Shown here piece by piece: positions 47,501-56,282 of a DNA stretch of 64,000 nucleotides. Positions within the stretch are counted from its first letter, which is position 1. The number at the start of each line of letters is the position of its first letter. The DNA comes from Sphingomonas telluris. GTDB lineage: Bacteria; Pseudomonadota; Alphaproteobacteria; Sphingomonadales; Sphingomonadaceae. Under the pieces are notes generated by a model that searched no databases, was not told where the DNA came from, and saw only the letters and a program-made list of their open reading frames with translations. A program made the position numbers and the translations under genes. The stretch is taken from assembly GCF_022568775.1 (NCBI RefSeq), contig NZ_JAKZHW010000001.1:806001-870000 (forward strand), given 5' to 3'.

Positions 47501-48008
47501 TGGCCTGGTCGAGGAAGCGCGTTGGCGCGTGTCCCAGAAAGGCCGACGCTACCTGATGGCCACGCTGAGTGATTCTTCGGGCCAGTTCCAGGCCAGCGTC
47601 TTCGACGAGGAGGCCAGCACGGCCATCGAAGACGCCGCGAAGGCCGGGACTTGCGGCCTTCTGACGGTGGAGTTGGACAAGCGCGAAGGCGACGAACTGC
47701 CGCGCGTGGCGATCAAGAAATTCCAGCCGCTCGACACGCTTGCGAAGCGGACCCGGCTTCAGATGGAGATCCGCGTCTCGTCGGAGGCGCTTGTCCCGGC
47801 GATCGCCCGTGAACTGGGCGGTGTACGCGGCGGCGGGGGTTTGGTTCGCCTGATACTTCCGCTGTCTGCCGGCGGCGAGGCGATCGTGATCGCGGGCCGG
47901 GATTTCGCTCTGGATGCCGAGCTTCAGGCCAGGATCGAGCGGATTGCCGGCGAAGGGAGCGTCGACTTGTCCGTGCAGGAACCGCCGAAGCTCGCCCTCG
48001 TCGGCTAG
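44568..48008 (+). CDS. dnaE: DNA polymerase III alpha subunit
   Basis: 1146 residues from GTG 44568. The N-terminal PHP domain (LEGAMEPKVIAERAAKLGFP, GLTDRNGLYAAMAF) is followed by the polymerase core with the catalytic acidic motif PDFDIDFCETRRDEV and GRGSGAGSVVAW, a helix-hairpin-helix part, then an OB domain (ATMAGLVEEARWR). It is the replicative polymerase. Usual size for DnaE1. Confidence 0.98.
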   Translation: MTQPYVPLRVFSSFTMLEGAMEPKVIAERAAKLGFPAVGLTDRNGLYAAMAFTEACSGKGIQPIVGAMLAVARPAELGVSGVDWVVLLAKDEQGYSNLCHLVSSAHLDRPVELDPHVSFGVLEKLSAGLIALTAGSEGAVCRFLADGQADKGRTYLERLHAIFQDRLYVEIIRRHDPVEEASEDALIELALEHDLPIVATNPAAYADPSFHAAHDAMLCIAQSAYVESNDRTTSSPEAWLKDSAAIAELFIDLPEALANTAVIAQRCAVGAPKRKPILPRLSDHGDEQLRADAFAGLDQRLAGRSEEDKAKYRERLEFELDVIIRMGFADYFLIVADFIKWAKAHDIPVGPGRGSGAGSVVAWALTITDLDPIALNLLFERFLNPERVSMPDFDIDFCETRRDEVISYVQQKYGRDRVAQIITFGRLKARAVLKDTGRVLQMSYGQVDRLAKMIPNHPTDPWTLERSLNGVSEVAAEYKGEPDVKRLFDLAMKLEGLPRHASTHAAGVVIGDRRLDDLVPLYRDPRSDMPVTQFDMKYVEAAGLVKFDFLGLKTLSVLREAKRLLLLQGIEVDFAKLEWDDPEVYELLQRGDTVGVFQLESEGMRRTLAAVRPTNFGDIIALVSLYRPGPMDNIPLFGDRKNGRAPIEYPHPMLEGVLKETYGIFVYQEQVMQAAQVLAGYSLGEADLLRRAMGKKIQSEMDAQRARFVEGCKAHSITPAKASELFDLIDKFAGYGFNKSHAAAYALVAYHTAWLKAHHKPEFYAASMSFDIALTDKLALFVEDMRRGEVECLPPDVNSSEAAFSVEDGKVRYALGALKGVGEKAMEALVAEREEKGPFKSLDDFADRIDPRLLNRRQIEGLAAAGGFDVLEPQRAAVFASAETILAHAASAADQRSSGQHGLFGGPESAAAPIRLARTEEWSLAQRMAAERDSFGFYFSAHPVDAHRHILEANKAKTFAQLADMPMPAEGRAGATMAGLVEEARWRVSQKGRRYLMATLSDSSGQFQASVFDEEASTAIEDAAKAGTCGLLTVELDKREGDELPRVAIKKFQPLDTLAKRTRLQMEIRVSSEALVPAIARELGGVRGGGGLVRLILPLSAGGEAIVIAGRDFALDAELQARIERIAGEGSVDLSVQEPPKLALVG

Positions 48009-48010
48009 GC

Positions 48011-48706
48011 CTACGCCATCCAGAAGCCGTCGGCGTTCACCAGGCTGGTGACCTTGGCGTTCTGCGCCTCGGACAGGTTCTGCTTGAAGGCGGGGAAGAC
48101 CTGCTCCTCTTCCATGTGCGCGTGCTTCGACACGAGCGCGCGGAACTCGCGAACTTTTTCGAGCCAGTCGGACGCGCTTGGGCCCATGTTCTTCAGCTCA
48201 TAGATATAGGTCTTGATGTAGCCGTGCTCGCCCTCGAGCTGGTCGGCTTCCACAGCCTGATTCGCCTCGCGCAGGGCGGGATAGACGACCATCTCTTCCT
48301 GGTGCGCGTGCTTGTCGAGCGCATGGGTCAACTTCATCAGAAGCATGCTGCGCTTCCAAGTCTGCGTTTGATCCGTCGCGAGCATCTTGTCGAAAATGCC
48401 GAGAGCCATCTCATGCTCTGCGGCGAGGATGTCGTCCCAGTCGCCCGCAGTCGCCTCGAGGCCCTGCATCAGGAACTTGCGGCCATAGTTGGCGGCAAGG
48501 CCTATCGCCATGCCGGCAAGGGCCGCGCCGAGAAGCGGGCCGGCATTTCCGCCGCCGCGGCCGCCCCAGGAAAAGGCGCTGCCTTCATTGCTGTCGTTGC
48601 CGCGCGACGACGGGCTTCGGCCGCTGCGATTGCCGGTGCCGCTGTCGCTGCCGCGCGACGAACTGCGGTTGCTCGACGCGGATCGGGACTGAGTACGCGT
48701 AGCCAT
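48011..48706 (-). CDS. Hemerythrin HHE-domain protein with disordered N-terminus
   Basis: 231 residues. Residues 1-45 are Ser/Arg/Gly-rich and likely disordered; a Gly-rich hydrophobic stretch (GPLLGAALAGMAIGLAANYG) may be a membrane helix or hairpin. The rest is an HHE hemerythrin bundle: AEHEMALG, HALDKHAHQEEMVVYPAL, EGEHGYIK and SKHAHMEEEQVFPAF carry the iron-ligand His/Glu set. It could sense or store O2 or NO or hold iron. An exact EcfG promoter lies upstream. Convergent with dnaE. Confidence 0.85.
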   Translation of the reverse strand: MATRTQSRSASSNRSSSRGSDSGTGNRSGRSPSSRGNDSNEGSAFSWGGRGGGNAGPLLGAALAGMAIGLAANYGRKFLMQGLEATAGDWDDILAAEHEMALGIFDKMLATDQTQTWKRSMLLMKLTHALDKHAHQEEMVVYPALREANQAVEADQLEGEHGYIKTYIYELKNMGPSASDWLEKVREFRALVSKHAHMEEEQVFPAFKQNLSEAQNAKVTSLVNADGFWMA

Positions 48707-48735
48707 TATGCTCCTCCGTTTACTTTGCGTTGCAG

Positions 48736-48760
48736 AACGGGAGCGGCGGAGGTGCGTTCC
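48736..48760 (-). promoter_or_regulatory. EcfG-type general stress promoter for the hemerythrin gene
   Basis: Minus strand GGAAC (48760-48756), 16-nt spacer, CGTT (48739-48736), ending 30 nt before the start at 48706. The site overlaps a perfect inverted repeat, GGCGGAGG (48745-48752) and CCTCCGCC (48759-48766), which might also end the mtgA transcript. Confidence 0.7.
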
Positions 48761-48799
48761 TCCGCCGGACGCAAAAAGCCGGCCGATGAAGGGTTTACG

Positions 48800-49792
48800 C
48801 TACTGACCGACCGGCGGAGGCGGTGGCTCCTCAGGCTCCTGCACGAGAGGAGTGGCCTCGTTCGTCGAAGGCTGCGGTTCCGGGGCCGGAGCGGGCAGAT
48901 TGACCACCTGTGTCTGTTCCGACTCAGTCGGCAGCGCGTCGACCGCGTCTTTTAGCGGCGGCAGCGGCTTCGCGCTCTCATATTCCTCACCCGGAAGCTG
49001 CTGCGGCGCCTTCGTTGCCGGTGGCGTCTTGTCCTTGGGCGGAACGATGTCCTGATAGACGCAGGCATCAAGGCCATCGCGAGCGACGATGGCGATGCGC
49101 GAGGAGATTGAATTTCCATAGCGCCGGGTAAAGCCCTTCGGTGCCACGGCACCCCGTTTCTTGGGCAGGGGCAGCACAGCCGCGATCCGGGCGGCTTCGG
49201 TCCGGCTCATGGCGCTCGCGTCATGCCCGAAATAGCGTTGCGATCCGGCGTTGACGCCGTAGGTGCCGATGCCGGTCTCCGCGAGGTTCAGATAGACCTC
49301 CATGATCCGGCGCTTGCCCCAAAGGTGCTCGACGAGGAACGTGAACCAGGCCTCTACACCCTTTCGGGCGTAGCCGCCGCCCTGCCACAGGAAGGCGTTC
49401 TTCGCCGTCTGCTGGCTGATCGTCGAGCCGCCGCGAATACGCCCGCCCGATGCGTTCCTTTTCATCGCATCTTCGATAGCTTCCACGTCGAACCCGTTAT
49501 GCGAGCAGAATTTGCTGTCTTCCGCGCCGATCGCCGCACGGACCATGTCGCGGTCGATTTCCTTGATGCTCATCCAGTCGCGCGTAGCGCCGCGTCCAGC
49601 CACGAGGTCGCCGATCATCGTCGCCGTGATCGGGGGGGTCACGAAGCGGTAGGCCAAGACCCAAAGGACCGAGCCGATGAGGAAGATCAGGACCAGCTTG
49701 ACGATCCAGCCGAAGATTCGGCCGACGACCGAGCCCGACTTCTGTCGCCGGCGCTTGTACCTCGGGATGCTGCTCTTGGGCCGTTTCGCCAT
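48800..49792 (-). CDS. mtgA: Monofunctional peptidoglycan glycosyltransferase with proline-rich tail
   Basis: 330 residues. An N-terminal membrane helix (about 24-48) is followed by the GT51 domain: catalytic Glu in AAIGAEDSKFCSHNGFD, RGGSTISQQTAKNAFLW, KRRIMEVYLNLAETG and GVNAGSQRYFG. It polymerises lipid II into glycan strands in the periplasm. The last ~90 residues are an unusual Pro/Glu-rich tail (KDKTPPATKAPQQLP..., ending EEPPPPPVGQ), absent from standard MtgA. Confidence 0.95.
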   Translation of the reverse strand: MAKRPKSSIPRYKRRRQKSGSVVGRIFGWIVKLVLIFLIGSVLWVLAYRFVTPPITATMIGDLVAGRGATRDWMSIKEIDRDMVRAAIGAEDSKFCSHNGFDVEAIEDAMKRNASGGRIRGGSTISQQTAKNAFLWQGGGYARKGVEAWFTFLVEHLWGKRRIMEVYLNLAETGIGTYGVNAGSQRYFGHDASAMSRTEAARIAAVLPLPKKRGAVAPKGFTRRYGNSISSRIAIVARDGLDACVYQDIVPPKDKTPPATKAPQQLPGEEYESAKPLPPLKDAVDALPTESEQTQVVNLPAPAPEPQPSTNEATPLVQEPEEPPPPPVGQ

Positions 49793-49874
49793 CGCCCTTG
49801 CCTAGCCGCGTCGATGCGACACTGCCAAGCCTCGCCTTGCCGCAGTGCAGCAGCGCATTTACATGCCGCTCAAG

Positions 49875-52529
49875 ATGACTTCGACCAACGATATTCGCCG
49901 CTCATTCCTCGACTATTTCGAGAAGAACGGGCACGCGCGTGTGCCCTCCGCTTCGCTGGTGCCGCAGAACGACCCGACATTGATGTTCGTGAACGCTGGC
50001 ATGGTCCCGTTCAAGAACGTCTTCACGGGACTGGAATCGCGGCCCTATTCGACAGCTTCGAGCGCGCAGAAGTGCGTCCGCGCCGGCGGCAAGCACAACG
50101 ATCTGGACAATGTCGGCTACACCGCCCGGCATCACACCTTCTTCGAAATGCTAGGGAATTTCTCGTTCGGCGATTATTTCAAGGATCGCGCGATCGAGCT
50201 GGCCTGGAATTTGCTGACCAAGGAGTGGGGGATCAGCCCGGACCGGCTGACGGCGACCGTCTATCATACCGACGACGAGGCCTTCGACCTTTGGAAGAAG
50301 ATTTCCGGCCTACCGGACAGCCGCATCATCCGCATCCCGACCAAGGACAATTTCTGGTCGATGGGCGATGACGGTCCGTGCGGGCCCTGTTCCGAAATCT
50401 TCTTCGACCATGGCGATCACATCCCCGGCGGGCCTCCGGGCTCACCGGATGAGGATGGTGATCGCTTTGTGGAGATTTGGAACCTGGTCTTCATGCAGTA
50501 CGAGCAGGCGGCGGGCGAAATCGTCTCCGAGCTGCCGAAGAAGAGCATCGACACCGGCATGGGGCTCGAGCGGATCGCGGCCGTTCTGCAAGGTGTCCAT
50601 GACAATTACGACACGGACACGTTCAAGGCACTGATCCGCGCCAGCGAGGAGCTGACCAGCAACAATTCGGCCGACATGGTCGCCAGCCATCGCATTATCG
50701 CCGACCATCTGCGTACTTCGGGCTTCCTCGTCGCGGACGGGGTGCTGCCGGCCAACGAGGGGCGCGGTTACGTCCTGCGCCGCATCATGCGCCGAGCCAT
50801 GCGTCACGCTCATCTTCTCGGCGCCAGCGAGCCTTTGATGTACCGGCTTGTGCCGGCGCTCGTCGCCGAAATGGGCGCTGCCTATCCAGAACTCATTCGC
50901 GCTCAGCCGCTGATCGAGGCGACTTTGCAGCAGGAGGAGACGCGGTTTCGCCAGACGCTGTCGAACGGCCTCAAGCTGCTCGACGAGGCCACTGCGGAGC
51001 TTCAGAACGGCGACACGCTTCCAGGCGAGACGGCGTTCAAGCTCTACGACACTTACGGCTTCCCCTATGATCTGACCGAGGATGCCCTGCGCGCTCGTGG
51101 TCTCGGCGTAGACCGTGACGGTTTCGATGCGGCCATGGCGCAGCAGAAGGCGGCCGCCCGTGCCGCCTGGAAAGGCTCCGGCGCCAAGGCGAGCGAGGAC
51201 ATCTGGTTCGACCTGGTCGAAGAATATGGCACGACCGAGTTCACCGGCTACGCGGGGGACGAAGGCGAAGGCGTCGTTCTCGCGATCGTCAAGGACGGCG
51301 AGCGCGTCCAGGCCGCGGACGTCGGGCAAACCGTGGACATCGTGCTCAACCAGACGCCATTTTACGGCGAAAGCGGCGGGCAGATCGGCGACACCGGAAA
51401 ACTGACTACGCTCAAGGGGTTTGTCGGCGAGGTTGAAGATACGTCGAAGCCCCTGGGCAAGCTGCACGTCCTCCGCACGAAGGTTGTTGCCGGCGAGCTA
51501 ACCGTCGACGAAAGCGTCCACCAGAAGGTCGACAGCGAGCGGCGTGATCGCGTTCGCGCCAACCACAGCGCGACGCACCTGCTGCATGCGGCGCTGCGTC
51601 ACAGGCTGGGGACGCACGTCACACAGAAGGGCAGCCTGGTCGCGCCGGACTATTTCCGTTTCGACTTCTCGCACCCGAAGGCGCTCACGCGCGAGGAAAT
51701 CGACCAGGTCGAGGCCGACGTGAATGCGCAAATCCGCGGCAATGAGCCCGTGACCACGCGCCTGATGACGCTCGATGAGGCGATCGAGGCAGGTGCCATG
51801 GCCCTGTTCGGCGAGAAGTACGGTGACGAGGTGCGCGTGCTCTCCATGGGCCGTTCGTCCGAGACGGATTATTCCGTGGAGCTGTGCGGCGGCACGCACG
51901 TTCGCGCGTTGGGCGACATCCAGCTTCTGAAGATCATCTCGGAAAGCGCCGTTTCCTCTGGTGTTCGTCGTATCGAAGCGCTGACGGGAGAAGCGGCTCG
52001 CCAGTGGCTGTCTGAGCGGGACTCCAAGCTTCGCGAAGCCGCTGCGACGCTGAAGGCATCTCCGGACGAAGTGCCCGCGCGCATCGCGTCCTTGGTCGAA
52101 GAGCGCCGCCGCCTTGAGCGTGAGCTGGCCGACGCCAAAAAAGCGTTGGCGATGGGTGGAGGCGGTCCCTCGACCGACGCGGCCGGACCCGAAGACGTCA
52201 ACGGGCACAAGTTCCTTGGGCAGGTCGTGGAAGGCCTGAATCCGAAGGACTTGCGGTCGACGATCGACACGATGAAACAGCGCGTCGGCTCCGGCATTGC
52301 CGCGCTCGTTGCCGTGAATGATGGACGCGCCAGCGTTGCAGTCGGCGTCACGGACGATCTCGCCGGCCAAGTCAGCGCCGTCGACCTCGTGAAGGCCGCT
52401 GTCGCGACGCTCGGTGGGCAGGGCGGCGGCGGGCGCCCGGACATGGCGCAGGGCGGCGGTCCCGACGGATCGAAGGCCCAGGACGCCTTGGAAGCCGTGA
52501 AGGAGGCACTGGAGAAGGTCGCCGCGTGA
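49875..52529 (+). CDS. alaS: Alanyl-tRNA synthetase
   Basis: 884 residues from ATG 49875 ([15 protein letters not shown], the usual opening; 49845 is an upstream alternative). The catalytic domain has [13 protein letters not shown] and the motif-3-like [19 protein letters not shown]; the editing domain has zinc ligands in [12 protein letters not shown] and CGGTHV; a C-Ala domain ends in a Gly-rich stretch. Its stop overlaps the start of the broken GFA gene. Confidence 0.98.
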   Translation: MTSTNDIRRSFLDYFEKNGHARVPSASLVPQNDPTLMFVNAGMVPFKNVFTGLESRPYSTASSAQKCVRAGGKHNDLDNVGYTARHHTFFEMLGNFSFGDYFKDRAIELAWNLLTKEWGISPDRLTATVYHTDDEAFDLWKKISGLPDSRIIRIPTKDNFWSMGDDGPCGPCSEIFFDHGDHIPGGPPGSPDEDGDRFVEIWNLVFMQYEQAAGEIVSELPKKSIDTGMGLERIAAVLQGVHDNYDTDTFKALIRASEELTSNNSADMVASHRIIADHLRTSGFLVADGVLPANEGRGYVLRRIMRRAMRHAHLLGASEPLMYRLVPALVAEMGAAYPELIRAQPLIEATLQQEETRFRQTLSNGLKLLDEATAELQNGDTLPGETAFKLYDTYGFPYDLTEDALRARGLGVDRDGFDAAMAQQKAAARAAWKGSGAKASEDIWFDLVEEYGTTEFTGYAGDEGEGVVLAIVKDGERVQAADVGQTVDIVLNQTPFYGESGGQIGDTGKLTTLKGFVGEVEDTSKPLGKLHVLRTKVVAGELTVDESVHQKVDSERRDRVRANHSATHLLHAALRHRLGTHVTQKGSLVAPDYFRFDFSHPKALTREEIDQVEADVNAQIRGNEPVTTRLMTLDEAIEAGAMALFGEKYGDEVRVLSMGRSSETDYSVELCGGTHVRALGDIQLLKIISESAVSSGVRRIEALTGEAARQWLSERDSKLREAAATLKASPDEVPARIASLVEERRRLERELADAKKALAMGGGGPSTDAAGPEDVNGHKFLGQVVEGLNPKDLRSTIDTMKQRVGSGIAALVAVNDGRASVAVGVTDDLAGQVSAVDLVKAAVATLGGQGGGGRPDMAQGGGPDGSKAQDALEAVKEALEKVAA

Positions 52530-52967
52530 CCGACACCACGTCAGCCGAGCCGCTGACGCTCAACGGTTCCTGTCATTGCGGCGCGGTCAAATTCACGGCT
52601 GAATTGTCGGTGGGGCTGTTATCGGCGCTGCACCTGCTCGATTTGCCGGATGCGCGGCGCCGTTGCCGTGACATCCAACCCTGAAGGGTTCCGGATCACC
52701 GAGGGCGAGGACAAGCTCGTCACCTATCGGTTCAATACGAAGACCGCCGAACATCATTTCTGCAGCATTTGCGGGATCCACACGCATCACAAGCGCCGCT
52801 CGAACCCCAATCAATTGGGCGTAAACGTCGCCTGCCTGGAGGGCGTCTCGCCGTTCGATTTTGAGGCAGTCATCGTCCACGACGGGCAGCGCCATCCTTC
52901 CGACAATCCGGAGCATCGAACCTATAGGGCGGGCGTGCTCCGCTTCGAGCCTTCTCCCGGAGGCTGA
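52526..52967 (+). pseudogene. GFA family zinc protein, broken by a frameshift
   Basis: From GTG 52526 the frame reads LNGSCHCGAVKFTAELSVGL, the start of GFA (glutathione-dependent formaldehyde-activating-like) proteins, but after SA at 52627 it runs out of frame. The rest of the family sequence, CTCSICRMRGAVAV, HHFCSICGIHTHHKRR and GVNVACLEGVSPFDF, continues in another frame from 52629 to 52967. The family expects an Arg-Arg pair at the join, so loss of one copy of a tandem CGGCG (5 bp) explains it. The 3' part alone has a start at ATG 52650 but lacks the first zinc Cys pairs. Confidence 0.75.
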
Positions 52968-54739
52968 GAATCGCGCGCCCGGCGCCGGCCCAGCCTCGGG
53001 ATTTCCTCCAAATTCGCGTCGGTCATGATCTTGGCCCGGAGCTCGGATCTCTTCTCGTGGATTGAGGCAATAACCGGACCCATCGCGACGCCCAAGTCGA
53101 CGAGAGCTGCCTCGGATAGCTGGAGGGAGGCCTCCAGCGTCTCCGGAACCGCGTCGGTTACACCCGCCTTGTAAAGCTGCGCTGCGTGCGTCGTATCGCG
53201 AGCACGGGCGACGATAGGAAGGTCGGGGAAGGCCTCGCGAAGCTGCCGCGCGAGGCGCCTGACCAGCACGGGATTGTCCATGGTGAGGATGAAGGCGCTC
53301 GGGTTCTTTCGCCGCGCCCGTTCGATCAGCTCCGAATGGGCGACGTCGCCGAAGATGACGTCATAGCCCTCCTTGCGCGCTGAAGCGGCGACGTCGACGT
53401 CCGCATCGACAGCGATATAATCCTTGCCGTGCGTTTCCATCATGTCGGCGACCAGCCGTCCGACGCGTCCGAAGCCCAGGATCATCACCTGGCCCTCCGC
53501 TGCAGTATCGAGCGAAGCATCGATCTCTCCGGCGAGCTCCTGCCGTCCCACCTGGCTTCCGGCCAGCCGACCCAATTTTGCCAGAAGCGGCGTGACGGTC
53601 AGGCCAAGAGCCGTGACGATCTGCCAGAAGGCCGCCGTCTCCGGAGCGATCAGCTTCGCGGCCACTGCGGACGCGAGGACGATGAGCGTGGTCTCGGACG
53701 GCGAGGACATGAGCACGCCCGTCTCGGCTGCAACGCTCGCCTTGGCGCCGCTGATGCGCAGGAGGAAGCCCGTGACGAGCGCCTTGATCAAGAGGACCGC
53801 TAGCAGCGCGACCAGGATGTTTGACCATTGCTCGGCGACCACCCTCATGTCGACGCTCATCCCGACCGTGATCAGGAATATGCCGAGACCCAGGCCCCGG
53901 AACGGAGCGGTGATGACCTCGACCTCGCCGCCATATTCCGTCTCGGCGATGACGATGCCAGCGATCAGGGCGCCGAGGATCGGCGAGAAGCCGATGCCGC
54001 GGGTGATGAGACTGGCGACGATGACGACGAGCAGGCAGGCCGCGAGAAACATCTCCGGACTCTTCGTGCGTGCGGCCTGTTCAAATAGCTGAGGCAGGAG
54101 CAGACGGCCGGCGAAGAGCATCGCGACGGCCACCAGCCCGCCGATGAGCATCGTCTGGAGAAGCGGCCCGATCCCGACATTGGCGGCTTGCGGCGCCATG
54201 GCACCCAGGGCGAAGACGATGGGGACCAGCGCAACGTCTTCGAACAGCAGCATCGCGAGGGACGCGCGTCCCACCGGCCCATGCGTGCCAACCAGCGGAA
54301 GGACGATCGCCGTCGACGAAAGTGCCAAGGCGAGACCGAGCCCGATCGATGCTGCCGGGGTCTGCCCAAGGAAATAGAGCACGAGCGCGATAAGGGCGGC
54401 GGATCCGAACAGCTCCGCGGCCCCGACCCCGAAGACGAGCTTCCGCATTCCCCAAAGTCGTCGGAAAGACAGCTCGAGGCCGATCGAGAACAACAACAGC
54501 ACGATTCCAAGCTCTGCGAAGGGCTCGATCGCGTGGGCGTTCGAGATCGTGACGAAGTGAAGCCACGGATAGCGTCCCGTAAGCGATCCCAGCGCGTGCG
54601 GCCCGACCAGCATCCCGATAAGGATGAAACCGATGATCGGGCTGATCCGGATGCGGGCGAAGGCGGGAATGACGAGCCCAGCGGCTCCGAGGATCACCAG
54701 CGCGTCGCTGAAGCCCGAAGTGCTGAATTGATCCTGCAT
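52922..54739 (-). CDS. CPA2-type cation:proton antiporter with TrkA-N domain (Kef/YbaL-like)
   Basis: 605 residues. About 12 membrane helices form a Na+/H+-exchanger domain (GFILIGMLVGPHALG, LGLALALSSTAIVLP, FFLITVGMSVDM-like region). A cytosolic TrkA-N Rossmann domain follows (VMILGFGRVGRLVADMM, about 415-530), then a short tail. It probably exports K+ or Na+ in exchange for H+, gated by nucleotide. The 3' end overlaps the broken GFA gene by 46 nt on the other strand. Confidence 0.92.
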   Translation of the reverse strand: MQDQFSTSGFSDALVILGAAGLVIPAFARIRISPIIGFILIGMLVGPHALGSLTGRYPWLHFVTISNAHAIEPFAELGIVLLLFSIGLELSFRRLWGMRKLVFGVGAAELFGSAALIALVLYFLGQTPAASIGLGLALALSSTAIVLPLVGTHGPVGRASLAMLLFEDVALVPIVFALGAMAPQAANVGIGPLLQTMLIGGLVAVAMLFAGRLLLPQLFEQAARTKSPEMFLAACLLVVIVASLITRGIGFSPILGALIAGIVIAETEYGGEVEVITAPFRGLGLGIFLITVGMSVDMRVVAEQWSNILVALLAVLLIKALVTGFLLRISGAKASVAAETGVLMSSPSETTLIVLASAVAAKLIAPETAAFWQIVTALGLTVTPLLAKLGRLAGSQVGRQELAGEIDASLDTAAEGQVMILGFGRVGRLVADMMETHGKDYIAVDADVDVAASARKEGYDVIFGDVAHSELIERARRKNPSAFILTMDNPVLVRRLARQLREAFPDLPIVARARDTTHAAQLYKAGVTDAVPETLEASLQLSEAALVDLGVAMGPVIASIHEKRSELRAKIMTDANLEEIPRLGRRRARDSQPPGEGSKRSTPAL

Positions 54740-54816
54740 ACGGGCTTTAGAGCAGGTGGGTCGAAGGGTGTCACCCCGGCGAACACCGTTCGTTGTCTTT
54801 GCGAACGGAGGTTTCG

Positions 54817-55023
54817 ATGACGAAGCAACTCAAGGTGGGCAATCGCGTGACCTGGAAATCGCACGGCGGCACAGCCGAAGGAAAGGTCCTTCGGAAGCTG
54901 ACCGCGCCGAGCGAGATCAAGGGGCACAAGGTCGCGGCGTCGAAGGACAATCCCGAATATCTCGTTGAGACGGAGGAAGGGAAAGAGGCTGCGCACAAGG
55001 CGGAAGCGCTGACCAAAGCCTGA
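54817..55023 (+). CDS. DUF2945 (Tudor-like) small protein
   Basis: 68 residues from ATG 54817 with ACGGAGG upstream. KQLKVGNRVTWKSHGGTAEG and HKVAASKDNPEYLVETEEG fit DUF2945, a small single-domain Tudor-like family common in Alphaproteobacteria and often stress-linked. It may bind nucleic acid; the role is not established. Confidence 0.8.
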   Translation: MTKQLKVGNRVTWKSHGGTAEGKVLRKLTAPSEIKGHKVAASKDNPEYLVETEEGKEAAHKAEALTKA

Positions 55024-55048
55024 GCGTGGGCGCCCGCGTTTTCAAATG

Positions 55049-55068
55049 TTGCTTACGGCTGTAAGCAA
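55049..55068. promoter_or_regulatory. Perfect palindromic operator before the FAD monooxygenase gene
   Basis: TTGCTTAC (55049-55056), GGCT, GTAAGCAA (55061-55068): a perfect 8+4+8 inverted repeat 8 nt before the start codon of the next gene. This size and half-site style is typical of TetR-family operators. It would overlap the promoter or ribosome site, so binding should repress. No TetR gene is in the window. Confidence 0.6.
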
Positions 55069-55076
55069 GTGGCGGC

Positions 55077-56282
55077 ATGACGTCGAAGCGCGACGCAGAC
55101 CTGATCATCGTGGGCGGCGGCCCAGCCGGAATGATGGCCGGCATGTTGTTCGCTCGCGCAGGCTGCAGCGTTCGCATCCTCGAGAAGCATGCCGACTTCT
55201 TTCGCGATTTCCGTGGCGACACCGTTCATCCTTCGACGATGGAGATCCTCGATCAGCTCGGGATGCTCCGCCGCTTCCTGGACCGGCCGCACAACCGCGT
55301 GGATCGCGCGCAGATCCGGGTAGCCGGCAGGGAATGGACCGTTGGCGACCTGACGCACCTCGATACGCCGGCGCCGTTCATTGCGATGATGCCGCAATGG
55401 GACTTCCTCGATTTCATTCGGGAAGAAGCAAAGGCGTTTCCCGGCTTTCAGCTGGAGATGAATGCGCCGGTGACAAGCTTCATCGAGGAAAACGGTGCAA
55501 TCGTCGGCGTACGCCTGTGGGATGGTCGTGAGCTTCAAGCGTCCCTGACGATCGCGGCGGACGGCCGCGCGTCGATCGTTCGCCAGATGCTGCCGCTCGA
55601 AGATCTCGGCGCGCCCATGGACGTCTTCTGGTTCCGCATCGCCAAGCCGCGAGAGGAGCGGGGCGATCTGCGCGGCAATATCGAACGCGGCCGCTTACTC
55701 GTGATGATCGATCGCGGCGACTATTGGCAGTGCGCATTCCTGATACCGAAGGGCGCGGCCGAGCAGTTCCAGGCGCGCGGCATGGACGCCATTCGGGAAG
55801 AAGTCGCCATCGCAGCGCCTAGCGGCCTCAATCTTTCCGAGCTGGATGAGATTTCCGACCTTCACCTGCTCACGGTGAAGCTCGATCGTTTGACGACCTG
55901 GTGGCGGCCCGGGCTGCTGGCGATCGGCGATGCCGCGCATGCCATGTCGCCCATCGGCGGCATCGGCATCAATCTTGCCGTGCAGGATGCAGTCGCCGCG
56001 GCGAACATATTGGCTGGTCCGCTGGCGCGCGGGGAAGACGTGAATCCGTTGCTCACCAAGGTTCAGCAACGGCGGATGTTTCCGACGCGAGTGATTCAAG
56101 GCGGTCAGAAGGCGGCTCAGGATCGGATCATTGGTCGGCTGCTTCAGGGCACGGAGCCGATCCGGCAGGCGCCGTTACTCGTGAGGCTTCTTGACCGATT
56201 TCCTCTGCTACGGCGCGTTCCCGGCCGCATCATCGGCCTTGGCGTCAGGCGCGAGCATGTGAGTTCGCCGCTAGCGCGCTGA
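55077..56282 (+). CDS. FAD-dependent aromatic-hydroxylase-type monooxygenase
   Basis: 401 residues. FAD-binding GGGPAGMMAGMLFARAG at the N-terminus, the middle ADGRAS motif, and GDAAHAMSPIGGIGINLAVQ with NIL further on: the class A flavoprotein monooxygenase pattern (PheA/TfdB, UbiH-like). The substrate is unknown, probably a phenol or similar aromatic. Control through the palindrome just upstream suggests substrate-induced derepression. The 3' end overlaps the convergent HExxH gene by 12 nt. Confidence 0.88.
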   Translation: MTSKRDADLIIVGGGPAGMMAGMLFARAGCSVRILEKHADFFRDFRGDTVHPSTMEILDQLGMLRRFLDRPHNRVDRAQIRVAGREWTVGDLTHLDTPAPFIAMMPQWDFLDFIREEAKAFPGFQLEMNAPVTSFIEENGAIVGVRLWDGRELQASLTIAADGRASIVRQMLPLEDLGAPMDVFWFRIAKPREERGDLRGNIERGRLLVMIDRGDYWQCAFLIPKGAAEQFQARGMDAIREEVAIAAPSGLNLSELDEISDLHLLTVKLDRLTTWWRPGLLAIGDAAHAMSPIGGIGINLAVQDAVAAANILAGPLARGEDVNPLLTKVQQRRMFPTRVIQGGQKAAQDRIIGRLLQGTEPIRQAPLLVRLLDRFPLLRRVPGRIIGLGVRREHVSSPLAR

